A DNA stretch of 17,828 nt from Thermoleophilia bacterium (GTDB lineage: Bacteria > Actinomycetota > Thermoleophilia > Gaiellales > Gaiellaceae): positions 1 through 17,828 of the forward strand of contig JACVSB010000012.1 of assembly GCA_014534155.1 (NCBI GenBank), in the 5' to 3' direction. Below are positions 1 through 6,985 of the stretch, piece by piece. How positions within the stretch are numbered: position 1 is the stretch's first letter; each line of letters opens with the position of its first letter. The notes beneath the pieces are model-generated. The model was not told the origin of the DNA. It did no database searches and saw only the letters and a program-made list of their open reading frames with translations. Position numbers and translations under genes: made by a program.

Positions 1-499
1 AGCGGTAGCAAAGGATGCAGCGCTCGCGGTCGAGCGTGATCGCAGGCGAGATCGGGATCGGCTTGTCGAAGGTCCGCTTCGGAAAGTGCATGCGCGTCCG
101 CCCCGGGCCCCAGCGGAACGTCAGGTCCTGGAGCGGGCACTCGCCGCCCTTGTCGCAGTCGGGGCAGTCGAGCGGGTGGTTCAAGAGGATGAACTCGAGG
201 ACGGCGTTCTGGCCTTCGGCCGCCTTCTCGCTCGTCTGCGCCGTGCGCAGCTCGAGGCCGTCCTGCGCCGTGAGCGTGCACGCTGCCTGCAGCTTCGGCA
301 TCCCCTCGACCTCGCAGAGGCACATGCGGCACGCGCCGACGGGCGGGCCGAGGCGCGGCTCGTAGCAGAACACGGGGATCTCCACCCCCGCGGCGAGAGC
401 GGTCTCGATCATCCCCGTCCCCTTGGGGACGCTGATCTCGCGCCCGTCCACGTTCACCTGCACGAGCTCGGCGGCGCGGTTTCCGTCAGGCGAGCTCAT
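1..499 (-). CDS. nuoG: NADH-quinone oxidoreductase subunit G (NuoG), N-terminal part, cut by window edge
   Basis: NuoG is the large Fe-S subunit of the peripheral arm of complex I and relays electrons from NuoF/NuoE towards NuoB. Only the first 166 codons are present. A 2Fe-2S ferredoxin-like domain comes first, with candidate N1b ligands C45, C57, C60 and C74 around GACRMC. Next is the His/Cys 4Fe-4S motif (N5) at H108, C112, C115 and C121, read as LNHPLDCPDCDKGGEC. The sequence breaks off at CILC (161-164), which should open the next 4Fe-4S site. The start is taken as the ATG at 499, which overlaps the nuoF stop by 14 nt and has GAGGT 8 nt upstream. A GTG 12 codons further in is the alternative. 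The identity is secure from the cysteine spacing and from its place after nuoF. Confidence 0.95.
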   Translation of the reverse strand, partial: MSSPDGNRAAELVQVNVDGREISVPKGTGMIETALAAGVEIPVFCYEPRLGPPVGACRMCLCEVEGMPKLQAACTLTAQDGLELRTAQTSEKAAEGQNAVLEFILLNHPLDCPDCDKGGECPLQDLTFRWGPGRTRMHFPKRTFDKPIPISPAITLDRERCILCYR

Positions 500-1847
500 G
501 CACCGGGACCTCGATCTGGGCGCGCTGGTGCGCGTGGTGCTGGTCGACCGGCGCGAGGACGCCCGCAAGCGACGATGCGCCGCCGAACGGGCACCCGCCC
601 TCGTCGATGTGGCGCTGGTACTCCTCGCGGAACTTGGCCACGTAGCTCGCGACGGGCATCGCCACTGCGTCGCCGAGCGGGCAGAGGCAGTTGCCGAGGA
701 TCCGGTCGCACACGTTCAGGAGGAGGTCGAGCTCCCCCTGCTCGGCGCGTCCCTCCTCGAGCTTCTTCAGGATCTGCACCATCCAGCGCGTCCCCTCCCG
801 GCAGGGGGTGCACTTCCCGCACGACTCGTGCTGGTAGAACTGCGCGACTCTGAGGCCGAGCTGGACCATGCACGCTCGGTCGTCGATCACGATCACCGCG
901 CCGGAGCCGAGCATCGTCCCCGCCCGCGCCATCCCGTCGAAGTCGAGCGGCGTGTCGACCTCGTCCGCCGTGAGGACGGGGACGGAGGAGCCGCCGGGGA
1001 TGATCGCCTTCAGCGTCCGGCCGTCCGGGACCCCGCCCCCCACCTCGTAGACGAGCTCGCGGAGCGGCGTGCCCAGCTCGAGCTCGTAGTTCCCGCCCCT
1101 GGCGACGTTGCCCGAGAGCGAGAAGACGCGCGTTCCCGTGGAGTTCTCGACGCCGATCCGCGCGTACTCCTCGCCGCCCATCCGAACCACGAAGGGATAG
1201 GTGGCGAGCGTCTCCACGTTGTTGATCAGCGTCGGCGAGGCGTACACGCCGGAGATGGCCGGGAAGGGCGGCTTGGAGCGGGGCTGGCCCCGCTTGCCCT
1301 CGAGGGACTCGAGGAGGGCCGTCTCCTCGCCGCAGATATAGGCACCGGCGCCCCGGTGGAGGACGATCGCGCAGCTCCAGCCGGAGCCGAGGACGTCACC
1401 GCCGGCGAGGCCCTCGCTGCGCGCCTCCTCCAGCGCGCGGCGCATGACCTCGAACTCCTCCAGGTACTCGCCGCGGAGGTAGACGAACACGTGCGCCGCG
1501 TCGATCGCGTACGCGGCGATCAGCGAGCCTTCGATCACCGCGTGCGGGATCCGCAGCATGATCTCGCGGTCCTTGAAGGTGCCGGGTTCCGACTCGTCGG
1601 CGTTCACCGTCAGGTAGGCCGGCGCGCGGCGCTGGGCGGGCTTCGGGATGAAGCCGGCCTTGCGCCCGGCGGGAAACCCGGCGCCGCCGCGTCCACGCAG
1701 GCCCGAGGCGAGCACCGACTCGACGATGGTCTCGCGGTCCATCCCGAGCGCCTGGCGGAGCGCCTCGTAGCCTCCGATGCGCGTGTACTCGGCGAGGCTC
1801 GTCAGGTCCCGGTCGCCGTGCTGGAGGAGGAGCTCCCTAAGCGCCAT
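486..1847 (-). CDS. nuoF: NADH-quinone oxidoreductase subunit F (NuoF), NADH/FMN-binding
   Basis: NuoF oxidises NADH through FMN and passes electrons to a 4Fe-4S cluster (N3). The product is 453 aa, in the usual range. Visible motifs are the NADH-binding loop GLRGRGGAGFPAG (49-61), the FMN-site segment GAGAYICGEETALLESLEG (166-184), and ESCGKCTPCREG (341-352), which gives C343, C346 and C349, with C389 in CPLGD as the fourth cluster ligand. The reading frame stays open to an ATG at 1883. I chose the ATG at 1847 because the protein then begins MALRELLLQ, a GAAGAGG element lies just upstream (3-nt spacing), and the overlap with nuoE is a normal 11 nt rather than 47 nt. The end overlaps nuoG by 14 nt, which suggests translational coupling. 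The last roughly 25 residues are Ala/His-rich and look like a variable tail. Confidence 0.96.
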   Translation of the reverse strand: MALRELLLQHGDRDLTSLAEYTRIGGYEALRQALGMDRETIVESVLASGLRGRGGAGFPAGRKAGFIPKPAQRRAPAYLTVNADESEPGTFKDREIMLRIPHAVIEGSLIAAYAIDAAHVFVYLRGEYLEEFEVMRRALEEARSEGLAGGDVLGSGWSCAIVLHRGAGAYICGEETALLESLEGKRGQPRSKPPFPAISGVYASPTLINNVETLATYPFVVRMGGEEYARIGVENSTGTRVFSLSGNVARGGNYELELGTPLRELVYEVGGGVPDGRTLKAIIPGGSSVPVLTADEVDTPLDFDGMARAGTMLGSGAVIVIDDRACMVQLGLRVAQFYQHESCGKCTPCREGTRWMVQILKKLEEGRAEQGELDLLLNVCDRILGNCLCPLGDAVAMPVASYVAKFREEYQRHIDEGGCPFGGASSLAGVLAPVDQHHAHQRAQIEVPVHELA

Positions 1848-2316
1848 CGGCCTCTTCGAGCTCGCGGACGATCGCGGCGACATCGGCCGCGGTGACCCGC
1901 TCGCGGTAGCGCCAGTCGACGGCGACGACGGTGCCCCAGCCGCACCCGCCCAGGCATTCGAAGGTCCGCAGCGTCACGTTCCCGTCAGGCGTCGTCTCGC
2001 CCGCTGCGATTCCCAACTCCTCCTCGAACGCCTCCACGACGGCCTGGGCGCCGACGAGGGCGCAGGAGACGTTCGTGCACACGGCGACCTCGTGCCGGCC
2101 GACCGGCTCGAGGTGGTACATGTCGTAGAAGCTCGCCACGGCGGCCACGTACGCCGGCGTGACGTCGAGCGCGTCGGCGACCTCGCGGAGCGCCTCCGGC
2201 GGCAGCCACCCGTACTGGTCCTGCGCGAGGTGGAGGGCCGGCATGATGGCCGAGCGAGCGACCGGATACTGCGAGGCCATCGCCTGGATCGCCTCGTAGA
2301 GCGTGCTCTCGGCCAC
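1837..2316 (-). CDS. nuoE: NADH-quinone oxidoreductase subunit E (NuoE), thioredoxin-like 2Fe-2S protein
   Basis: NuoE is the 24-kDa-type subunit of the NADH dehydrogenase module and binds a 2Fe-2S cluster (N1a). The 159-aa product has the helical N-terminal segment with QDQYGWLPPEAL and SFYDMYHLEPVG. The ligands follow as C80-x4-C85 (CTNVSC) and C121-x3-C125 (CLGGC). After the last cysteine the sequence reads GWGTVVAVDWRY, where many homologues have a small-residue stretch such as GNAPV. The start is a GTG at 2316 with no good Shine-Dalgarno. An ATG 13 codons in is possible but would remove conserved N-terminal helix sequence. A 71-bp gap with a strong inverted repeat separates it from nuoD, while its end overlaps nuoF by 11 nt. 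Confidence 0.95.
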   Translation of the reverse strand: MAESTLYEAIQAMASQYPVARSAIMPALHLAQDQYGWLPPEALREVADALDVTPAYVAAVASFYDMYHLEPVGRHEVAVCTNVSCALVGAQAVVEAFEEELGIAAGETTPDGNVTLRTFECLGGCGWGTVVAVDWRYRERVTAADVAAIVRELEEADGA

Positions 2317-2335
2317 TTAGGCGCCGTTCGGGGTT

Positions 2336-2370
2336 CCGGGGCGCGCGCCGGGCGGGAGGCCGCGCCCCGG
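2336..2370 (-). repeat. Perfect 10-bp inverted repeat between nuoD and nuoE
   Basis: CCGGGGCGCG at 2336-2345 pairs exactly with CGCGCCCCGG at 2361-2370 across a 15-nt loop. It lies inside the only sizeable gap (2317-2387) of the otherwise overlapping nuo operon. No T-run follows on the minus strand, so it is not a classical terminator. It could be an attenuator, a stabilising hairpin or an RNA processing site. Confidence 0.6.
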
Positions 2371-2387
2371 CCGGCGCTCAGCCGCCG

Positions 2388-3677
2388 TCACCGGTCGACC
2401 TCGCCCATCACAGAGTCGAGCGACCCCACGATCGCGATCAGATCCGCGATCAGGGCGTCCGACATGACCGTCGCCGTCGCCTCCAGGGCGACGTAGGAGG
2501 GAGCGCGGAACTTGACGCGCCACGGCTTCGGGCCGCCGTCCGAGACGAGGTAGCACCCGAGCTCACCCCGCGGGGACTCGACCGGCACGTACACCTCGCC
2601 CTCGGGGACGCGGTACCCCTCGGTGACGAGCTTGAAATGGTGGATCAGGCTCTCCATCGAGGTGTGGAGCTCGTGGCGGGGCGGAAGGACGACCTTCCGG
2701 TCGTCGGAGATCCACGGTCCCTCCGGCATACCGTCGAGGCACTGCTGGACGATCCGGACGGACTCGCGCATCTCGTCTACCCGCACCTTGTAGCGGTCGT
2801 AGACGTCGCCGTTCGGGTACACGGGCACGTCGAAGTCGATCTCTCCGTAGGCGCAGTAGGGCTCCCGCTTGCGCAGGTCCCAGTCCACCCCGGAGGCGCG
2901 GAGGATCGGGCCGGACTGCCCGAGCGCGATCGCGTCCTCGGCGGAGAGGAGGCCGATCCCCTGCGTGCGCTCGAGGAAGATCGCCTGCTGCGACAGCATC
3001 CCCTCGTACTCGTCGATCCGGGCGGGCATCACGTCGCAGAACTTCTGACACTCCTCGTAGAAGCCGACGGGGATGTCCTCGGCGAGGCCGCCGGCCTGGA
3101 AGTAGCGCGTGTGCATGCGGAACCCGGCGACGAGCTCGAAGAGATCGAGGATCGCGTCCCGCTCGCGGAAGCAGTACCAGAACATGGAGATGGCGCCGAG
3201 CTCGAGCGCCCCCGTCCCGAGGAAGACGAGGTGCGAGTGGATCCGGTTCAGCTCGGCCATGAGCGTTCGCATCCAGTGCGCCTTCGGCGGCACGTCGATC
3301 GCGAGGAGCTTCTCGACGGCGAGGACGAAGACGAGCTCGTTGTTCTGGAAGGCCACGTAGTCCATGCGGGGCGCGTACGTGATCCCCTTCCAGTACGTCT
3401 TCGCCTCCATGTTCTTCTCGAACCCCGTGTGGAGGTAGCCGACGACGGCCTTGATCCCGACGACGCGCTCGCCGTTCAGCTCGACGACGAGCCGCAGGAC
3501 GCCGTGCGTGGACGGGTGGTTCGGACCGAAGTTGACCTCGAGGACGTCGCCCGTCCGGCGCAGCTCCTCGGGGACTTGCAGCACCGTCGGGATCGGAACG
3601 GGGATTCGCGTTCCCGCGTAGATCGGCGCGCGGACGGGGCGTCCCTCGCGCTCGGCCCTCGTCAGCGAGACGGCCAC
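2388..3677 (-). CDS. nuoD: NADH-quinone oxidoreductase subunit D (NuoD), 49-kDa-type
   Basis: NuoD lies at the junction of the peripheral and membrane arms and, with NuoB, forms the quinone-reduction site. The 429-aa product has GPNHPSTHGVLR (51-62), whose histidines line the quinone site in homologues, then YLHTGFEKNMEAKTYWKG (81-98) and RMDYVAFQNNE (104-114). It ends in the characteristic VMGEVDR. The frame is open far upstream through nuoC and nuoB, but that extension is a shadow of those genes. I use the GTG at 3677, 5 bp after the nuoC stop, with GGGG just upstream. A GTG near residue 32 is an alternative. The protein carries an N-terminal segment of about 45 residues before the conserved core, slightly longer than in many relatives. 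Confidence 0.95.
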   Translation of the reverse strand: MAVSLTRAEREGRPVRAPIYAGTRIPVPIPTVLQVPEELRRTGDVLEVNFGPNHPSTHGVLRLVVELNGERVVGIKAVVGYLHTGFEKNMEAKTYWKGITYAPRMDYVAFQNNELVFVLAVEKLLAIDVPPKAHWMRTLMAELNRIHSHLVFLGTGALELGAISMFWYCFRERDAILDLFELVAGFRMHTRYFQAGGLAEDIPVGFYEECQKFCDVMPARIDEYEGMLSQQAIFLERTQGIGLLSAEDAIALGQSGPILRASGVDWDLRKREPYCAYGEIDFDVPVYPNGDVYDRYKVRVDEMRESVRIVQQCLDGMPEGPWISDDRKVVLPPRHELHTSMESLIHHFKLVTEGYRVPEGEVYVPVESPRGELGCYLVSDGGPKPWRVKFRAPSYVALEATATVMSDALIADLIAIVGSLDSVMGEVDR

Positions 3678-3682
3678 GGCCC

Positions 3683-4264
3683 CTATTCCTCGTCCGAGAA
3701 CCGCACGGGCTCGCCGCCCAGCGGGTAGTCCTTGCGCAGCGGGTGGCCTTCCCAGTCGTCGTCCATGAGGAGCCGGACAAGGTTCGGGTGGCCCTCGACG
3801 GGGATTCCCATCATGTCCCACGCCTCGCGCTCGAACCAGTCGGCCGTGGGCCACACGGAGACGACGCTCGGAAGCGGCTCGCCGTCGTCGCACCAGAGCT
3901 GCAGGCGCAGGCGACGGGGCTCGTCGGCGACCGAGAGGAGGTGGTAGGAGACGGAGAAGCGCTTCGGCTTCGGCTCGGGCAGCTTCTGGAGGCCCCAGGA
4001 CCCGGGAGCATTGATGTCCCGCGTCGGGGGCTGCCAGCCGCGCGTCTCGGCCGACGGGGGAGGCGAGCCCCAGTACCCCGCGACGCCCGTGCGTCCCCAG
4101 CCCAGGTAGTCCGTCGGCGTGAGGTCGACGAGCACGTTGAACCCGAGCTCGTCCCGGGCGTACTCCGCGGCCTCCACGATGCGCTCGCGCTCGACCACGA
4201 CCGTCGTCTCCCCGTGGGCCTCCCTCGTCTCCAGGTGACCGGGGATCGCCGCGAGCCCGTTCAT
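3683..4264 (-). CDS. nuoC: NADH-quinone oxidoreductase subunit C (NuoC), 30-kDa-type, with central insertion
   Basis: NuoC is a structural subunit of the complex I connecting module. The 193-aa protein has FSVSYHLLS (103-111), the family signature [16 protein letters not shown] (145-160) and the ending [14 protein letters not shown] (169-182). The ATG at 4264 overlaps the nuoB stop as ATGA, which is typical of coupled translation. Between DYLGW and the FSVSYHLLS strand there is an extra Gly/Pro/Trp-rich stretch at about residues 57-95 (GVAGYWGS..., [12 protein letters not shown]). Most NuoC proteins go almost directly from one to the other. The frame is intact across it, so I read it as a real insertion and not an error. 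Identity is secure; the role of the insertion is unknown. Confidence 0.95.
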   Translation of the reverse strand: MNGLAAIPGHLETREAHGETTVVVERERIVEAAEYARDELGFNVLVDLTPTDYLGWGRTGVAGYWGSPPPSAETRGWQPPTRDINAPGSWGLQKLPEPKPKRFSVSYHLLSVADEPRRLRLQLWCDDGEPLPSVVSVWPTADWFEREAWDMMGIPVEGHPNLVRLLMDDDWEGHPLRKDYPLGGEPVRFSDEE

Positions 4265-4896
4265 CCCTCGGCCACCCTGCGGATCTCGTACGCCGGCGGC
4301 ACGCCCGCCTTGATCTTCTCCTGGAGGCGGACGAGCCCCTCGAGGACGGCCTCGGGGCGCGGCGGGCACCCCGGCACGTAGATGTCCACCGGGACGATCT
4401 TGTCCACTCCCTGCAGGACGGCGTAGTTGTTGAACATCCCCGCGGAGCTCGCGCAGGCACCCATCGCCATCACCCACTTCGGCTCCAGCATCTGGTCGTA
4501 GATCTGCCGGAGCGGCGCCGCCATCTTGTGGCTGACGCGGCCGGAGACGATCAGGAGATCAGCCTGCCGCGGCGAGGAGCGGAAGACCTCGGCGCCGAAG
4601 CGCGCGACGTCGTAGCGCGAGGAGACGATGGACATCATCTCGATGGCACAGCACGCGAGCCCGAAGGTGTCGGGCCAGATCGAGCTCCCTTGCGCCCAGG
4701 CCACCGCCTTCTCGACCGTGGTCAGCATGAGCTTGTCCTCGATGTTCCCGAGCTCTCGCTCGAAGTGGGCGGGCTCGTCGCGCTTGGGCCCGACCTTGCG
4801 CATGAGCAGGCGCTCCGAGTTGAGCCCGTAGTCGGCGAGCCTCCCTCGGCTCACGCGCTCGCCCGTACCGCCGCGAGGGGTCTCGTCTACCGCCAC
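4261..4896 (-). CDS. nuoB: NADH-quinone oxidoreductase subunit B (NuoB), cluster N2 protein
   Basis: NuoB holds the terminal 4Fe-4S cluster N2 that reduces quinone. All four ligands are visible in the 211-aa product: the tandem C82-C83 in [11 protein letters not shown]148 in MGACASS and C177 in PGCPPRPE. About 50 residues precede the conserved core. They are rich in charged and Gly residues, longer than in many homologues, and probably form a flexible tail. The start is a GTG at 4896 with a strong AAGGGAG Shine-Dalgarno 7 nt upstream. It overlaps the end of nuoA by 10 nt. The stop overlaps nuoC by 4 nt. Confidence 0.97.
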   Translation of the reverse strand: MAVDETPRGGTGERVSRGRLADYGLNSERLLMRKVGPKRDEPAHFERELGNIEDKLMLTTVEKAVAWAQGSSIWPDTFGLACCAIEMMSIVSSRYDVARFGAEVFRSSPRQADLLIVSGRVSHKMAAPLRQIYDQMLEPKWVMAMGACASSAGMFNNYAVLQGVDKIVPVDIYVPGCPPRPEAVLEGLVRLQEKIKAGVPPAYEIRRVAEG

Positions 4897-5273
4897 TCCA
4901 ACGCTCCCTTGCGCCAGATGTAGACGTAGGCAATCGCGAGGATGGCGATGAAGAACCCGAACTCGGCGAGCGCGAACGCCCCGATTCGCTCGAGGACGAC
5001 GGCGACGGGGAAAAGGAAGACGATCTCGATGTCGAAGACGATGAAGAGCATCGCGGTCAGGTAGAAGCTGACCGTGAAACGCTGCTGCCTTGGCGGCCCG
5101 GTGGAGACGCCGGATTCGAACGGCATCGCTCGGGCGCGCGAGCGCCGCGAGGGCGTCGCGAAGAGGAACGACATCGCGACCATGGACGCGGGGATCGCGA
5201 GGGCGAAGAACGCGTACGCAAGGAACGGGAACCAGTCGGCGAGCGATGCGAGCGGCACGCGGATCGGCGCCAT
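4887..5273 (-). CDS. nuoA: NADH-quinone oxidoreductase subunit A (NuoA), membrane subunit
   Basis: NuoA is a small three-helix membrane subunit at the hinge between the complex I arms. The 128-aa protein shows helices at about 14-39, 68-92 and 98-119. The conserved loop PFESG (51-55) follows helix 1, and [11 protein letters not shown] (80-90), with its membrane-embedded acidic residues, lies in helix 2. It begins at an ATG (5273) and is the first gene of the nuo operon. The 128-bp divergent region to the Fe-S carrier must hold its promoter. No Shine-Dalgarno and no clear -10 hexamer are visible directly upstream, unlike most operon heads in this window. Confidence 0.96.
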   Translation of the reverse strand: MAPIRVPLASLADWFPFLAYAFFALAIPASMVAMSFLFATPSRRSRARAMPFESGVSTGPPRQQRFTVSFYLTAMLFIVFDIEIVFLFPVAVVLERIGAFALAEFGFFIAILAIAYVYIWRKGALEWR

Positions 5274-5281
5274 ACTAACCA

Positions 5282-5359
5282 GTCACAAACGCGCCGGGAG
5301 CGGCGTCTGAAAGGGCATCCTGAGCGGGGATTTCCTCGCGCGAGACGGGCGTCACAAAC
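5282..5359. repeat. Direct repeat GTCACAAAC in the nuoA/erpA divergent region
   Basis: GTCACAAAC occurs at 5282-5290 and again at 5351-5359, 69 bp apart, inside the 128-bp region between the divergent starts of nuoA and the Fe-S carrier. One copy sits 8 bp upstream of the nuoA ATG; the other lies about 30 bp upstream of the carrier gene's -10. Read on the minus strand it is GTTTGTGAC, which resembles half of a Rex-type site (TTGTGA...TCACAA), but no matching second half is adjacent. It is a possible operator pair only. Confidence 0.4.
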
Positions 5360-5387
5360 CCCTCGGGGCTCCCGGCTCGCGCGGTGC

Positions 5388-5393
5388 TACACT
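5388..5393 (+). promoter_or_regulatory. Putative -10 element TACACT, leaderless start of erpA-like gene
   Basis: TACACT matches the TANNNT -10 consensus and ends 8 nt before the GTG at 5402, so transcription would begin at or next to the start codon. No convincing -35 is seen 17 bp upstream. The same hexamer lies 6 nt before fumarase. Confidence 0.6.
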
Positions 5394-5401
5394 CGGAATG
5401 A

Positions 5402-5797
5402 GTGATCACCGTCACCGAGAGCGCGGCAACGAAGATCAAGCAGCTCCTCGCGGAGGATCCCACCGCGGACGTGAGCGTCCTGCGCGTGGCGATCGAGGGC
5501 GGCGGGTGCTCGGGCTTCCAGTATGCGCTGGGATTCGACCGCGGGCCGCAGGACGGCGACAACGAGGTCGAGATGCACGGCGTCACGGTCGTGGTCGACC
5601 CGTTCAGCGCGCCGTACCTAACGGGCTCGGAGATCGACTACGTCGACGCCCTCATGGGCGCCGGCTTCGCCATCAACAACCCGAACGTCCAGGCGGCGTG
5701 CGGGTGCGGCTCCTCGTTCCAGGCCAAGGAGGGCGTCGGAGACGACGCTGCGGCGACTCCCGCGGCGGGCGGGGGCTGCGGCTCGGGCTGCGGGTAG
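5402..5797 (+). CDS. erpA: A-type iron-sulfur cluster carrier (HesB/IscA/ErpA family)
   Basis: Proteins of this family bind Fe-S clusters and deliver them to apo-enzymes in the cytoplasm. The 131-aa product carries the three conserved cysteines: C36 in GGGCSGFQY, and C100 and C102 in CGCGSSF. The body length is normal (about 107 aa). After it comes an Ala/Gly-rich tail ending GGGCGSGCG, with two more cysteines (C126, C130). The GTG start at 5402 is preferred because the family N-terminus begins there and a -10 hexamer ends 8 nt upstream. An out-of-frame ATG at 5398 opens only a shadow frame. It is divergent from nuoA, and complex I, LipA and the ferredoxin partners of the next gene are plausible clients. 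The subtype (ErpA, IscA or SufA) cannot be fixed from sequence alone. Confidence 0.93.
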   Translation: MITVTESAATKIKQLLAEDPTADVSVLRVAIEGGGCSGFQYALGFDRGPQDGDNEVEMHGVTVVVDPFSAPYLTGSEIDYVDALMGAGFAINNPNVQAACGCGSSFQAKEGVGDDAAATPAAGGGCGSGCG

Positions 5798-5837
5798 CCC
5801 GGCTCGGCGAGAGGACGGGACGGGCCGGAGCCTCACG

Positions 5838-5860
5838 GGCCCGCGGTAGCATCGCGGGCC
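5838..5860 (+). promoter_or_regulatory. 8-bp perfect inverted repeat with -10-like TAGCAT in its loop
   Basis: GGCCCGCG (5838-5845) pairs perfectly with CGCGGGCC (5853-5860) across a 7-nt loop GTAGCAT. The hexamer TAGCAT (5847-5852) fits TANNNT and ends 9 nt before the reductase ATG. The hairpin ends one base before that ATG. It may be an operator around the promoter, a terminator for the upstream Fe-S carrier, or both. Confidence 0.5.
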
Positions 5861-5861
5861 G

Positions 5862-6869
5862 ATGAGCGAGGCGGTCTACGACATCACGGTCATCGGCGCG
5901 GGCCCCGTCGGCCTCGCCGCCGCCTACTATGCGGGGCACCGAGAGGCGTCGGTCTGCCTCGTCGAGAGCCTCGAGCAGGTCGGCGGACAGGTCGCGGCCG
6001 TCTACCCGGAGAAGCACCTCTTCGACGTGGCGGGGCACCCGAGCGTCGCTGGTCAGGCGCTCGTCGACCTCTGCGCCGAGCAGGGGCTCCAGTTCGGCGC
6101 GGACGTCGTCCTCGGCGAGGAGGTCAAGGACCTCGAGCGGCTCGCCCAAAACGGCGACGACATCCTCGCGATCACGACCGACGGCGGGCGCCGCCTCCTC
6201 ACGCGCGCGGTGATCGTGACGGCGGGGCACGGCGCCTTCGAGCCGCGCAAGCTCGGGGTCGAGGGCATCGAGGCGTGGGAGGGCAAAGGGCTCCACTACT
6301 TCGTCCGCCGCAAGGACGCCTTCGCCGGCAAGAGCTGCGTGATCGTCGGCGGCGGCGATTCGGCCCTGGACTGGACGCTCGGGCTCCAGGACACGGCGAG
6401 CCTTCCCATCACGCTCGTCCACCGGCGCGAGCGCTTCCGGGCGCTCGAGTCCTCCGTCAGCGCCGCGCGGCGCCTCGAGCAGGAGGGAAAGGTGCGCATC
6501 ATCGTCCCCGCCGAGATCCGCCAGGTCGAGGGCAACGGGTCGGTCGAGCGCGTCGTGGTCGAGAACACGGCGACGGGCGAGAACGAGGAGCTCGCCTGTG
6601 ACGCCCTCATCACGCTGCTCGGCTTTCACTCGCACCTCGGCTCGATCGCCGACTGGGGCGTGGAGCTGCACGGGAAGCGGCAGATCCTCGTCGAGCCGAG
6701 GTCGATGGAGACCTCGATCCCCGGTGTGTACGCGGCGGGCGACGTCGCCGGCTACGAGGGGAAGATCACGCTGATCACGATCGGCTTCGGCGAGGCGGCG
6801 ATCGCGACCAACAACGCGATCGCGCGGATCCGCGGCGAGAAGGTCCAGCCGAAGTACTCGACGGACTAG
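5862..6869 (+). CDS. Ferredoxin-NADP+ reductase, thioredoxin-reductase-like (type 2 FNR)
   Basis: This flavoprotein is expected to move electrons between NADPH and ferredoxin (EC 1.18.1.2). The 335-aa sequence has the FAD-binding GAGPVG (12-17), [11 protein letters not shown] (41-51), the NADPH-binding GGGDSA (163-168), the phosphate-binding HRRERFRA (187-194), and the C-terminal FAD motif [11 protein letters not shown] (291-301) followed by [12 protein letters not shown]. Thioredoxin reductases have a CxxC between the NADPH motif and HRR. Here that segment reads [12 protein letters not shown] with no cysteine, which excludes disulfide reductase activity and supports the YumC-type FNR assignment. 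It lies 64 bp after the Fe-S carrier and appears to have its own promoter. The electron acceptor could be another ferredoxin-like protein; none is encoded in the window. Confidence 0.92.
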   Translation: MSEAVYDITVIGAGPVGLAAAYYAGHREASVCLVESLEQVGGQVAAVYPEKHLFDVAGHPSVAGQALVDLCAEQGLQFGADVVLGEEVKDLERLAQNGDDILAITTDGGRRLLTRAVIVTAGHGAFEPRKLGVEGIEAWEGKGLHYFVRRKDAFAGKSCVIVGGGDSALDWTLGLQDTASLPITLVHRRERFRALESSVSAARRLEQEGKVRIIVPAEIRQVEGNGSVERVVVENTATGENEELACDALITLLGFHSHLGSIADWGVELHGKRQILVEPRSMETSIPGVYAAGDVAGYEGKITLITIGFGEAAIATNNAIARIRGEKVQPKYSTD

Positions 6870-6872
6870 CGC

Positions 6873-6898
6873 CGGCGCGAGCGCCCGCGAACGCGCCG
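6873..6898 (+). terminator. Possible hairpin terminator after the ferredoxin reductase
   Basis: CGGCGCG (6873-6879) pairs perfectly with CGCGCCG (6892-6898) over a 12-nt loop, starting 4 bp after the stop codon. There is no T-run, as is common in high-G+C actinobacteria. Confidence 0.45.
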
Positions 6899-6911
6899 AC
6901 CGGAGCCATGT

Positions 6912-6926
6912 CGGGGTCAGACCCCG
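6912..6926. repeat. 15-nt perfect odd palindrome CGGGGTCAGACCCCG
   Basis: CGGGGTC-A-GACCCCG is a perfect palindrome with a single central base. It lies in the 116-bp gap between the reductase and fumarase. It shares the pattern GGGG-5 nt-CCCC with the reverse complement of the words at the two convergent gene ends (8315-8324, 16185-16194). Confidence 0.55.
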
Positions 6927-6973
6927 GTGATGGCCGAAGGGGCGGTGTGGCGGAGTGTCGTCGGGCCGAGGGC

Positions 6974-6979
6974 TACACT
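6974..6979 (+). promoter_or_regulatory. Putative -10 element TACACT, leaderless start of fumC
   Basis: TACACT ends exactly 6 nt before the GTG at 6986. This places the transcription start on the first base of the start codon and supports that GTG over the upstream ATG at 6908. Confidence 0.65.
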
Positions 6980-6985
6980 CGCCGC

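Noticed and set aside
5673..6671. 332-aa minus-strand open frame opposite the ferredoxin reductase
   Set aside because: No motif or start signal, low-complexity Arg/Asp/Leu composition, and full overlap with a gene that has clear FAD and NADPH motifs.
6908..6985. ATG at 6908 as the start of fumarase
   Set aside because: It would add 26 unconserved residues coded across the 6912-6926 palindrome. The GTG at 6986 lies exactly 6 nt after TACACT.
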